Positions 45,286-55,819 of a DNA stretch of 64,000 nucleotides are shown here, one piece after another. The translations under genes and the position numbers were made by a program. The notes under the pieces were generated by a model. That model was not told where the DNA came from, did no database searches, and worked only from the letters and a program-made list of their open reading frames with translations. The DNA is from Brachypterus glaber (taxonomy: Eukaryota > Arthropoda > Insecta > Coleoptera > Kateretidae), in contig OY294046.1 of assembly GCA_958510825.1 (NCBI GenBank), forward strand, positions 43,815,794 through 43,879,793, written 5' to 3'. Positions within the stretch are counted from its first letter, which is position 1, and every line of letters starts with the position of its first letter.

Positions 45286-45603
45286 CTTTATTTCCATTGG
45301 ACATAGGTTTTGGATATTGTCAATAAATAAATTACAGTAATATATGAACATTACATATACATATAAAATAAATAAATATTACACATAGGTACATTTAAAA
45401 TAATTAAAAAAAAAAACAAAGAATTACAATGTGTACTAGTTCCATCTCTTATTTAAAAACTCATCGACAGAGTAGATGAAGAATCGCCCATTCAATATGT
45501 CCATCTTCGAAGGGCCGCAGCTCCCTTTATATGAACTTTTTTTCATATTTTTTAATGTAGAATCACCACTTAAATTTCTCGAACTTATTTCTGAATAACC
45601 CTG
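44762..45603 (-). mobile_element. TA-flanked long-TIR element, copy 3 (end-truncated, LINE inside)
   Basis: CCTATAAAGGCTAATCCGG with CTAAGGGAGCTACGGCTC opens it and AGAATCACCACTTAAATTTC closes it, ending CCCTG followed by TA (45604-45605). Relative to copy 2 it is reversed and lacks the outermost part of one end. A LINE 3' fragment is inserted at about 45236, with a small loss of host sequence at the junction. Confidence 0.75.
45236..45472 (-). mobile_element. 5'-truncated CR1-like LINE 3' end
   Basis: On the minus strand it begins in the last codons of an ORF2 (YSVDEFLNKRWN, then stop). It continues through a 3' UTR and ends AATGGAAATAAAGATTATTA followed by about 17 ATT units. The AATAAAGATTATTATT ending is the same as in the full-length LINE at 6.8 kb, so the two share a 3'-end type. 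Confidence 0.8.
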
Positions 45604-45956
45604 TATAATAATAATAATAATTATTAAATAATTCTGACAATTCATTAAATAAATTCTTAGTTAGTTCAATCTTAATGACTGGGTAAACCATTCCTGTATT
45701 TCTGCTACATTTTCTTGTAAAATATATAATTTTGTGAAAAGAGTTTTTGTACCTTTGGAATACAACTGTGGCCTAATGTGCTGTGCTTCGATTACGTGTT
45801 TTTTTGTGTTGGTGTTTTGAGAAGCGACAGGCATCGTTTTTGCAAGTGTCGAGGCGCTAACGCAGTAGAAGGCCAGTGCATCTTGGATAGGACCGGATTA
45901 AAGAAAATTTTAAAGTAAGCATTTAATACTAAAGGTATGTTTTGTAAGGTAACAAA

Positions 45957-46025
45957 AACGCTCTGTGTTAGAGACCTTCGATATATTTTCACAGAACTGT
46001 CAGAATATCGAGGGTCTCTGTGTTA
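45957..46025. repeat. Hairpin with 22-bp arms
   Basis: CTGTGTTAGAGACCTTCGAT and ATCGAGGGTCTCTGTGTTAC-type arms face each other around about 25 bases containing CAGAACTGTCAG. The pairing has one or two mismatches. Confidence 0.6.
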
Positions 46026-46423
46026 CATTTTTCTCTGTTTTCGGTACATACCATATATGGTATGCATATGTTGATTCCTAAAATAACTTTAAGTTTTTTA
46101 TCAAGTCAGGATTTTTTGATAATTTCATTTAAAACCCCTAAAAAACGACTTTTTAGAATTTTTATTGTTATAATTAATATTTTTTGTAATTGGCGAACCA
46201 AATACAGTCTTCACGGCTTGATTATCATTGATATTATATAAAAATTGCAAGTTTAAAAGGATGTTAAAATAGAACTAATGAAATTACATTTGGCTTGTTG
46301 CCAGAATCTCCTTATACTGTTGTTAGATATTGCTTTTGAAAAATAAAATGATATTGCTTTAAAAAATAAGCCGTGAAGTTATGTAATATTTCGCAAAGAT
46401 ATACAAACTCCAATTAAGTAGTA

Positions 46424-46828
46424 CACTGTAAATGCAAATATGGTAATTTTTCAGCAAATAAAGTAGGTCATATGTTGCCAGCAAAGAAAGTGGTAAATTT
46501 AAATCAGTACTGTAAATTCACAGTTATCTGTAAAAATGTGAATTTTTACCTGTGATTTCACAGTAATTTAAGCATCGAATTTAATGTGTATTTCAAGCAG
46601 TATTAGGGGCTCTTGTAATTTTCGGGAAAAAGTGCCGGCTTTTTGGACCACATGCATGAATTTTAATGCAAAATTATTTTACCTACAGGGAAAGAGCTGA
46701 GATTTTACTAAACCCAGTAATATTGAGATTAATTTAATAAATATTGTAAATTCACATTCTGACATTGTAAATTTGCTTTAATTATTGCAGTTAAAACTAC
46801 TGTAAGATTGACGGACAAATTTAGAGTG
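46424..46828. mobile_element. TA/CACT MITE rich in CTGTAAA words, 405 bp
   Basis: Ends CACTGTAAATGCAAATA and ACAAATTTAGAGTG, flanked by TA (46422-46423 and 46829-46830). The interior carries repeated CTGTAAAT/ATTTACAG words in both directions, for example TACTGTAAATTCACAG. Its length is the same as the 51732-52136 element. Confidence 0.75.
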
Positions 46829-46901
46829 TACAATTAGTTTATGAGTTACCTTATATTCGAGTAATAAATTTGAGTTTGTATAAGTTACTGGTCATCAGGT
46901 A

Positions 46902-47717
46902 TAGTGATAAAACAATTTATTTGTGTGTACAAAATATTTGGTTGGATATTGAATTATTTGGTTGTGACATACAAATTTTATTTCTGTCAAATAAACTATT
47001 TTGTTCCCATTAATAAATGATTTTGAAATTTAAATATTTATTTACATGAACTAAATATTTATTTTACTCAAATAAAATTTATTCTTCGCAGCCAAATAAT
47101 TTAACTGGCCATATCCAAATAAATACAAATTATCTTTTTTCTACGATCTAATAGAAAAGTTAACATTTCTACAAAAACAAATGAAGTTTTCAGACTTCAA
47201 AATAACCTGTTTCTTAGTATTTTTATTTTCTGCTTGTTACCATAACAGCAATCAGAAAGTTATGATTTTTTTTGTGTAGTGTAGGCAACCGGCATGTCAA
47301 TAGTAAAACAACTGTCAGTTATATGCGACGAGATGTTGGTTCGCCATTTTTTTAATATGAAATTATTATTTATTTTGAATCAAATCTCAATTTCGTGTGC
47401 TAAATATTTGTGTGCTATATATTTGTTGTTACGAAGGAATTATGGAGATTTACTGTAATTCGGATTTTACTTTTACATAGATTTACAACAGATTTACAGA
47501 AAATTGTACTCAAGTGCTGCGACCTTTTAAGATAACTTACTATCTGAAATTTATTTATTTCGGTATTTATTTTAGATCGTAGAAAAAATGTTGTTTGTAT
47601 TACGAGCGCAATGTGATTTCTGCTTTTGCGTGGCTAGACGCCTCGATCAGCAAATTCCACGTTCAAGCAGAAATCAGTCATTTTGCGCTCTTATTACAAA
47701 AATAACTTTTATCAGTG
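46902..47717. mobile_element. CACTGATAAAA MITE, copy 3, split by a nested foldback
   Basis: TAGTGATAAAACAATTTATT opens the copy (C to T at the first base) and TTTTATCAGTG closes it at 47717, with TA outside both ends. The interior to about 47132 matches copies 1 and 2. The 570 bp in between belong to another element that also occurs alone at 60.5 kb. Confidence 0.7.
47133..47706. mobile_element. Foldback element (TTTTTTCTACGATCT ends), copy 1
   Basis: TTTTTTCTACGATCTAATAG at the left and TTAGATCGTAGAAAAAATG at about 47572 are inverted. The sequence right of this forms a second hairpin around ATTTCTGCTTTTGCGTGG and CACGTTCAAGCAGAAAT. Copy 2 at 60490-61085 has the same order of parts. Non-coding. 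Confidence 0.7.
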
Positions 47718-48724
47718 TACAGTGTTGACTAGGACTTTTTTTAAATCTGTAGAATATTCTTCTTGAGTTATCGTATATCTACAAAAAATTGTTACATTTA
47801 ATTCGATAAAAAATATTTGCATACAAAAACTTTTAATCAAGGTTATTTTTTAACGATTTTGCAAATTTGGAAACCATTATAAAGAGCAGTCCAAAAGTCT
47901 AACACTTCCTCTTAACTTTTGAGCGAATTGAGATTCAACTCTTAAATAAGGGGTCGTCCATAAAATATGTCACTCCTTTAGGGGGAGGGCGGTCAGGAGT
48001 TTGTGACGAAGTGTGGGGGAATGGGGGGAGGGATTTTGGTTGAGTATGACACACCAAAAATTAAATTGCAAATGGAAAAATTATATATAGTATTCGTAAA
48101 AAATAGCTCAATAATTAAATTCGAGATTAAATTATTTCTTATTTGCAGAACAAAATGTCAAGGAATACAAGAAACAGCAGTGGCATCTAGATCTACTCTT
48201 GAAAAACAAATTTGGATATGTCCGAAATTAAAAAACTCTTTTTCAAATGCACAAAAATGCGCAAAGTTTTTTTAACTGTGTTTTTTGGAAAAAATAAACT
48301 GTAATAATATTGTTTTCATAATAAATCATGGTTCGTTATAATAAGTTGTATGTTGTTATATAAAAAATTATCAAAAAGTAATACCGCCTATTAAATACTT
48401 GATAGATGGTATCCGAAATTAGGCCACTTTCCTATATCGTTTAAAAAATAAGTATTTTTATTTTAGGTTATATTCTAATGATAAATGTATTTGTACTTTA
48501 ATTTTACACTATATTTACACTATAAATTTTAAAACCTAAAGCTATACGCATAATAACTTAAAATAGCTATAACACTTATAATAAATACAATATTTCAACT
48601 AATATTATAAAAAAACTTTTACTTTTAGTTTCTGACGTTTCGTTTTTTTTCACTATATACAGCGTTCTGTTATTTATTCAGGTGGGATTTTACTCCAATA
48701 TAATAATATTTAATTAGTTATTAT
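47718..48724. other. No gene found; one element fragment
   Basis: GAGCAGTCCAAAAGTC with CTCTTAACTTTTGAGCGAAT at 47883-47925 is a left-end fragment of the 10374/12218 family. The 90-codon frame at 48003-48275 starts in a G-rich patch (GTGGGGGAATGGGGGGAGGG) and matches nothing I know. Confidence 0.45.
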
Positions 48725-49525
48725 TAGTAAGGACAGAAATTTTTAATTTTAAACAAAATTATAAAAATATTAATTTATTATTCCATCAATGATTAGAAAA
48801 TAGATTGATGGAATAATAAATTAATATTTTTATAATTTTGTTTAAAATTAAAAATTTCTGTCCTTACTAATTTTACGTCTAACCACCCGTTAGTGGTACT
48901 ATGTGCTTGAGACACACAAGTCTTCAACTTGCTACCATTCAAAGTCTCCAGATAAGGAGAGGTATGAGTAGTTGTCTACATCTAGAAATAGATGGCGCAC
49001 AAGTCTACATCAATCTAATGGCTATATTCCTTTTGCGAGTAAAGTCTAAAAACGTTTTCTTAATCAGCGTGCAGAGTTGACTCTTGGTACTGAAGAGGGC
49101 CAGCAGCCCGAAACTGTCAGTCTACCAATATCACTCTGTACGATGATTAGAAAATAGATTGATGGAATAATAAATTAATATTTTTATAATTTTGTTTAAA
49201 ATTAAAAATTTCTGTCCTTACTAATTTTACGTCTAACCACCCGTTAGTGGTACTATGTGCTTGAGACACACAAGTCTTCAACTTGCTACCATTCAAAGTC
49301 TCCAGATAAGGAGAGGTATGAGTAGTTGTCTACATCTAGAAATAGATGGCGCACAAGTCTACATCAATCTAATGGCTATATTCCTTTTGCGAGTAAAGTC
49401 TAAAAACGTTTTCTTAATCAGCGTGCAGAGTTGACTCTTGGTACTGAAGAGGGCCAGCAGCCCGAAACTGTCAGTCTACCAATATCACTCTGTACGATGA
49501 TTAGAAAATAGATTGATGGAATAAT
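48725..49525 (+). repeat. 354-bp tandem array, two full units with an inverted stub
   Basis: Units at 48791-49144 and 49145-49498 begin GATTAGAAAATAGATTGATG and are nearly identical; a third begins and breaks off at about 49528. To the left, 48725-48785 is an inverted copy of the first 60 bp (GGACAGAAATTTTTAATTTT), forming a hairpin with unit 1. The units are the uninterrupted form of the repeat at 1.1-1.4 kb and 2.7/6.8-7.1 kb. Confidence 0.85.
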
Positions 49526-49609
49526 AAATAGTTATTATTAGTTATTATTATTAATAAAACATAAATTTAAACTCCATATAATTATAACTATTAATATAAT
49601 ATAAATTTT

Positions 49610-50112
49610 TTCTATTTTGCGACTCTTATAAGCTCATAATCACACGCATTTTGCGTATTCTTATAAGCCCATAAGAGATCTCCACTTTTTCTTTTGGGTT
49701 GGCAACAGACAAAAGTCTATCTTTTGACGTTTGACGTGCAATTGTGAACGTCAGTTTAAAGTTTAATTTTCTACAAAATTTTGTGTTTAGCTTATGTTTT
49801 ACCGTGTTAAAATTGTGGCTTGGTTACTTGCAGTGGAAAAGAGAAGAAATGACTATAAAATATATCAAAATAATATTCGTTCTTAGAATTTTAAACATGA
49901 CGAAAACTGTAATGCCAATTCGAAACAAAAATCTCTAAATCAGTCATCAATTAAAATGTTTTTTAAAATTTTAGAGCGAAATAGAAAAAATTGTATAAAG
50001 CACTCGTTTCATAACACGTTTTTAGCGCACTAGTACTCACCGCAAGCGGCTCGTTTTCTAAACTTTTACTCATGCGCTAAAAACGTATGTTATGAAACTA
50101 GTACTTTAATAT
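49610..50112 (+). repeat. Interspersed repeat with terminal hairpin, copy 1
   Basis: It runs from CTCATAATCACACGCATTTT through GGTTGGCAACAGACAAAAG and GTTAAAATTGTGGCTTGG. It ends in a hairpin: CATAACACGTTTTTAGCGCA (about 50010) against TGCGCTAAAAACGTATGTTA (about 50072), with a GC-richer loop. A second copy is at 62860-63535. The open frame at 49744 is shared by both copies but diverges, with no family match. Confidence 0.7.
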
Positions 50113-50286
50113 ACTATAAACTCACCCTAGACTTTTAACAAAAAAAAAGTAAGAAACACCTTATATCTTATCTATCAAAACTTCTAAATTACCTAAAATA
50201 ACGTGTGGACTCTTGCTTGACACATATATCAAACATGGATGCTTGACGTATGAGTCAAATACGCATGCTTGACTAATAACATTTTA

Positions 50287-50510
50287 CACTATATATACTG
50301 TAAAATTAACATTTTACCGTATATACACTGTAAAATTATTTTTAATTATATTATATATTATATCGTGTAAAACAATCTTTTTACATAAAATATTAAAATA
50401 TATATCCTGTTAATATTATTTTACATAATATATATGGTAAATTTTTGAAATATCCATAAATATACTGTAAAAATTACAGTATATATGTATATGGTACGTT
50501 TTTACTAGTG
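50287..50510. mobile_element. TA/CACTA MITE rich in CTGTAAA words, 224 bp
   Basis: Ends CACTATATATACTGTAAAA and GTACGTTTTTACTAGTG, flanked by TA (50285-50286 and 50511-50512). The interior contains ACTGTAAAAATTACAGT and several ATATAC/TTTACA words. Just outside the right end lies the TACTCTTCTAGCAC motif that ends the 37.8 kb repeat family. Confidence 0.65.
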
Positions 50511-50512
50511 TA

Positions 50513-51731
50513 ATACTCTTCTAGCACGTTGTGCTATGGAGAGTCTAATAAAATTTCTTTTTTAAAATAAACATAATCTTAATTCTCTATAGAAGCAACA
50601 TTCTGGCTTATAAATGGCATAAACTTTTCTTCCATTTCATGTTATCGCTCATTGAGTAAAGTTCAGAATGAGATATTTTGTTGTAAAGCATGTGTAGAAT
50701 TCCGATAAAATATTTTACCCAATTTAACCAATTTTTAGATTGCATATGTATTAATCGTAAAACTAAATTAAAATATTTAAATTTGTTTAAACTGTATTTC
50801 AGAACTTTTAGGCTTACGGAATAATTTTGCCGAATTATGAGGGAAATTTTTATAAAGGTCACTAAATCGAAACATTTGACGACTAATTTGTTACACACAA
50901 CAATATTGAATATACATATTAACTATAAATATATAAATATATCGGTGTTTTTCGAAGAAAATAAAAATGTAAATATTTAAAACCTCGCGTCAACGATAGA
51001 ATCGACGCCGCGCCTATGCGAGCACTGGAAATTCGCCGATGACTGAAAATGAAATAAATACTTTAAAGTAAGTTGATTGATCTTTTTTTACCAGGGGTCG
51101 GGGACTTGCGAGCTATTAGTCATCTTTTGTCATGTTTTTTAACTTTTTTATAGATACACTGGCATTGCTCTGTTCTAGAGGGGGAATCGGTGCATCGCAG
51201 TAGCTTCTAGTCAGTGTTTAATTGATGCTACGGTCATCAACGAAAAACAGCTCGCGTATATTTCTTACAAAAGCTTTTATTCTAAACAAGATGCGAGGCG
51301 AATTCAGAAATTTTAAGGGAGGAAGGAGGCACTAATCTGACTAAAAATAATTATTGTACCTGCTTTTACTTAAATATTTATTTTTAATTTTAAGCTGAGG
51401 GCTGCCCCCCCCCCCCCTCCTAATTTTGCCATTATTTGCTGTCACATAACAATTTAATATGAATTAATTGCAGTAACCAATCAATTTTTTAAATGTATAT
51501 AGAAAGATTTTTTATGATACGACAATTTATATTATTTTATTTTACCAGTTATACTTACATAAGTACATTTATTTATAATATCCGATTAAAGTTGGCAATA
51601 AGGCAGTGGACTGCCAACTTTTTATAGTTGGATAATAATAAATGAAACAAAAGATATTATGAATTCATGTATGTTGATATAACTGGTAAAGTCAAATATC
51701 TTAAATCATCGCATTGTAAAAATTCTTCCTA
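50513..51731. other. No gene found; poly-C tract
   Basis: A 96-codon minus-strand frame at 50608-50898 is Leu/Lys/Phe/Asn-rich and matches no family. A C run of about 15 bases lies near 51405. The GC-richer patch at 50984-51030 (TCGACGCCGCGCCTATGCGA) is unexplained. TTGGCAATAAGGCAGTG and CACTGCCAACTTTTTATAGT-like sequence near 51592-51625 form a short imperfect hairpin. Confidence 0.4.
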
Positions 51732-52136
51732 CACTTTAAAAAGTAATAGTAAATTTAAAGCAGTTATCCTTGTGAGGAAATACTAAATTATACTATCTCA
51801 TATAAGCAAATTTACAAAAAACTGTAATAATACTTAATTTTTCATGTTATTTGTAAATTTTAAGTTAAACCACAGGTTAGGTTGTAATATCCCTTGAAAA
51901 ATACAGGAAGTGCTTGTAACAATAGATCGAATTCACAGTAACATGAAAACATACAGAACAACTGTAAAAAAATCTGTAAAAACACGACGGTAATACAGTG
52001 AAACGCTTTAAATTTACTTTAAAAATTGAGGTATTTTTACAATCACTATTTAAAAACACAGTTAGGCTTTAATTTTACTATAATAATTGCTGGCAATAAA
52101 TTGCCTACAATAATTGCTTGGCATGTTTTTATAGTG
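51732..52136. mobile_element. TA/CACT MITE rich in CTGTAAA words, 405 bp (second)
   Basis: Ends CACTTTAAAAAGTAATAG and GCATGTTTTTATAGTG, flanked by TA (51730-51731 and 52137-52138). The interior contains AACTGTAAAAAAATCTGTAA and ATTCACAGTAACATG, echoing the 46.4 kb element of the same length. Non-coding. Confidence 0.7.
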
Positions 52137-53035
52137 TATACCCTTACACTTGTGGGCATTTTTTTAACAAACTTATAACTATCTTAGTAAAACCTAGCTA
52201 ATGATTTAATTTTCTAAAAACTAAGACCATTTTTTCCAAATATAATCCTAGCAGTAATATCATGATTTTAATTGGAAACTAACATAAAGTCATGCTAATT
52301 TTGATTTATTAATAAATTACGATTTTTCCTTTTTTTTAATGCTTTAGTTTGAAAGAGTATAATTTAAAGAAAATTTGGAAAATATACCTTAAGTGATGAT
52401 AAAAACGTGTAACTACTGTTATTTTTAGATCTTCAGATGGTAAAAAAACATACTATCAATAAAAATTCTTGAGTCCAGTCCTGAGACGGTTCTACCACTT
52501 ATAACAGCTGGTTATACACGATTTTATTTCGCTTTTACTTTTTTACGCGGCGGTAATAGCGGCTAATTTCGACCGACAAGAATTTTAACTTGTTGAAAAA
52601 ACAAAACAGATGATACCGATATTATTTTTAAATTATGTTCCCTTATGTTCTCCACTCGCCATACAAGTCGCATTATGGCCTTTAAATTGGCGACGAAAAA
52701 CATGCTAAGTATCTATTTGTGAACTCTTGCCCTTAAAGGCCCTTTTTTGAGACAGATACACTTTCAATACAACAAGGCAGGGTCAAAATTTTGATTTTTT
52801 AGTTTTCTACATTTTGTCCTCATCATTATCATCATGATTAAGTCAATTCCAAGACTGATCCCTATCCCACACCATCCCTAGATAATAATCTAAAAAACCT
52901 CCTATATTCTTGGTTATTTGTGAGCAGTATTGCATTCTAGGCTTTGTATGTATGTATGTTCCTAGTAAATAAATTTTTCTAATTTTCCTTGTGCTTTTTT
53001 TATATTTGTGGAAACATCCAATGCTTTTTTTGGAC
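52137..53035. other. No gene found
   Basis: AT-rich. A moderately balanced patch at 52490-52570 (CTGAGACGGTTCTACC) has no open frame of note. The 65-codon frame at 52843-53040 is Lys-rich and unsupported. Confidence 0.4.
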
Positions 53036-53118
53036 ATCAAGTATTACTTAACGCAAATTTTGATCATTCCACCATCCCCCCCCCCAGGAGCGTTACGTAA
53101 TACTTGAACGATCCCTAA
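53036..53118. repeat. Short hairpin with ATTACTTAACGC arms
   Basis: TCAAGTATTACTTAACGCAA and GCGTTACGTAATACTTGA are inverted around a loop with a C run of about 10 bases. The left arm followed by TTTTGATCATT also occurs at 14673, without the right arm. Confidence 0.65.
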
Positions 53119-53281
53119 AATTTCACACTGAGACGTTACAAAAAAAATTACATATTTTTATTACATTTTAAACATTAGATATCAAGGATAAGACAAAATA
53201 AAAATTAATACTAGTACTTTAACAAACTCCAAAAACCAAAATTTGAATGTACATCAAAAACTAAGAAAAAAACTTCATATA

Positions 53282-53901
53282 CAGCCTGTAAAATACAGGT
53301 ACTTGAAAAAATCAATCCTAAGGGAGCTATGGTCTCGTAAAGGGCCATAGTAGCTTCAAAAGCGATTTTTCGACACACATGTATCAAAACTTTTTTTCTT
53401 AGTTTTCGATATAGAATAACCCTGCATCATTAAAATTTTGGTTTTCAACGTTTTAGTATTTAAATTTTCGTCCACGAACCGCGAAATTTCACCTTCAAAT
53501 TATTTTTTCTCGAAAATGGTTTGGACTTTTTACAGTGTTACAACAAGAGTGCCTTTTTTATGTATTTTGACCTGAGTAATCATATACCAAAAATAAAAAA
53601 CCACAAAAAAGTTACGCAGAAAAAAGTTTGTGACAAAAACTGATAAGGCCCCCCCCCTGTTTCGCACACCCCTGGTTAAAATAAGTACATAAAAAATAAC
53701 ATACGAAGATGGCCCTTATTAAGGTTAATTTACATGCAAAACCTCGTAGCTATATCTCAAAGGGTTCCTGAGTTATTAAATAAAAACAGATTTTTTTAGC
53801 TACTTTTAAAGGGGCGACATATGTTTATAGGAACTTTTTGTCATATTTTATGATGTAGAATCACCCCTTAAAATTTTGGAGCCTACTTTAAATACACCGT
53901 G
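53282..53901. mobile_element. Diverged relative of the CAGSSTG long-TIR family, 620 bp
   Basis: The left end CAGCCTGTAAAATACAGG and the right end AAATACACCGTG are flanked by TA (53280-53281 and 53902-53903). Shared landmarks are TCCTAAGGGAGCTATGG, TTAGTTTTCGATATAGAATA, TTATTAAGGTTAATTTACAT and TATGATGTAGAATCACCCC. This is a separate subfamily with a C-run (CCCCCCCCTG) where others have GTCTGGGCACGCC. Confidence 0.75.
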
Positions 53902-53903
53902 TA

Positions 53904-55045
53904 TAAATCCTTCCTCAAAAAATAAGGTCTTTTTTGGATTAAGTAGCCATTTAGAGACAGACCGCTTTTTACTAAAAATCTCACCGAAAATCGTTAACGA
54001 CTAATATTAAATTTATCAATGTCCAATTATATTTTATACTCGGCGGGTCTTACATTTCAAAGAATGTCATTCGGAAATAAAAATCGCTTTAATGTTATAC
54101 CTTGTTTTTACATCATTTTTCTCATAAATTTGGGATCATTTTTTAAAGTTCATTACGTCGACTTTTGATATCAAATTACAGGCATTACGTAAAAAAAATA
54201 CTTACCTATATTTTTTTAAATAAAAAAAAGGCAAAATGAATGCAATGATTTTCTTAGTAACACCTCTACTTTATCCTAAATTAAGGCACAAATACTTATA
54301 TTAAAATACTAGTTTTATTAATAATAAATTATAGATGTTTTTGGCTCATGCATAAAAATTCCGAGCCTCTTGCAGGGAGTTTTTTAATGGAATTTTTAAT
54401 GAAGAAGTAAAGAGTAGTTTATACTATTTTATACTCGGCCGTTATTAATAGGCCTACAAATCACCGACCTGTTAAAATAAACCGTTTATACTTTAAAACG
54501 GTCGTGGATAAAATATAGTAATCTACTTGGGTACTTTTTTTTAATTATAGATTATAATCATTCGGGTATTTACGCAACTCTCCTATCGGCTCGTGTCGTT
54601 TCGTAAAATTCACCGTCATTGATTAATGGCAATTATTGTATGCTCATTATAGTTATTAAGGGCAGTAAGTGCATTTTACCGGTTGAGGATTATTTTGGAG
54701 ATTGAAAAAGTCGAAATCTCTAATACTATCCGAAACCGATAGAGCACTTAGTGGCCGTGATGCTTATTACGTTTTTTGTACGATCCAACAAAATAAACAA
54801 TAATAAAATTTATAAAAGAGAAATTAAAACGTAAAATTTATTTTATTGTAAACATCAAGTCAGTACCTTTAATAAAATTCAACCCTAATAACGGGTTGCT
54901 ACGCTATAATAAACAATGCTAAATTGTTAATTTCGTTCGACATTTGTTCTGTGGTCTTCGTAAAACAAAAAATTTTTGTAAAAAATGCATCAAGACAACG
55001 ATTTTGATCTGCAAGATGCGTGAATTTTATATTTTACATTTTTTT
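53904..55045. other. No gene found; one hairpin relative
   Basis: The stretch 54575-54640 (CTATCGGCTCGTGTCG and AATTCACCGTCATTGATTAA) is a rearranged relative of the 9.5 kb hairpin. The remainder is AT-rich and unassigned. Confidence 0.45.
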
Positions 55046-55308
55046 GTTTAATCTAGTACTATTCTACTTAATTAAGCATCCCCTAAGTCTAGGACTTGTG
55101 TGGGCTAGTAGTAGAGAGAACAACCGGCTTTAATTGACTTTCGAACCAATTTATAGGAAGTGTCCGTTTCACTTACGGCTTCTCCAAACTTCAATTATTA
55201 ATTAACTGAAAAAGGCAAATCGGCGCGCCGGTGAGAATCGAACTCACGCTATCTTGGGTAGTAAACTCGTCAAGTACCACGCGGTAGTCCACTACACCAA
55301 TCCTTCCA
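55046..55308 (-). mobile_element. tRNA-derived SINE, copy 5 (third head type)
   Basis: The minus-strand head GGAAGGATTGGTGTAGTGGA and then GTGAGTTCGATTCTCACCGG lead into the common body with GTGTCCGTTTCACTTACGG on the plus strand. The head is longer between the A and B boxes than in other copies (CCGCGTGGTACTTGACGAG). Confidence 0.88.
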
Positions 55309-55372
55309 TACTACACCAATCCTCCCATGTTACACCAATCCTTCCATACTACACCAATCCACTCATCATTGG
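55293..55372 (-). repeat. Four tandem copies of the SINE 5' end (about 20 bp)
   Basis: CTACACCAATCCTTCCATA and close variants (CTCCCATGT, CCTTCCATA, CCACTCATC) repeat four times with a period of about 19-21 bases. The repeats sit exactly at the SINE's 5' end, each carrying the GGTGTAGT part of the A box on the minus strand. Confidence 0.8.
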
Positions 55373-55819
55373 ATGTTTTGCAATTATACCGGAAAAAATC
55401 TTAGGATCGCTATGAAAATACAAAGTTTTTAAACATGCAATGGTGCTGTGAAAAAAATATGCGAAAAAGTTATAGAAAAGTTACTGTTGGCTTAATAAAT
55501 TATTATTTCCTTTGAAAAAGGAACATAAATAGTCGAATAACGTTTAACAATTATTGTTCTAATTGTAACTTAATTTTCAACTTTAATAAAGACTAATTTA
55601 AAGCTATATAAATACAAAATTAATTTATCAGCAATTTGTAAACATAACCTACTGCTATGATAATTAAGCTAGTAAACATGTCAAACTGCCGATCATGCAA
55701 AAAATAATATACTATGCTTGAGTTTTTTGTTAGATACGGCTCTAATTTCGGTCACCCACATAAAAATGGTTATAAAATGAAATGTCACTAATGTTGTGTT
55801 GATAGCCACACAACACTAG

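Noticed and set aside
48003..48275. 90-codon plus-strand frame with MTKCGGMGGG start
   Set aside because: The start lies in a G-rich patch and the rest is Lys/Ile/Phe-rich, with no motif or partner sequence.
55293..55372. CRISPR-like array
   Set aside because: Repeats are adjacent without spacers, derive from the SINE 5' end, and the genome is eukaryotic.
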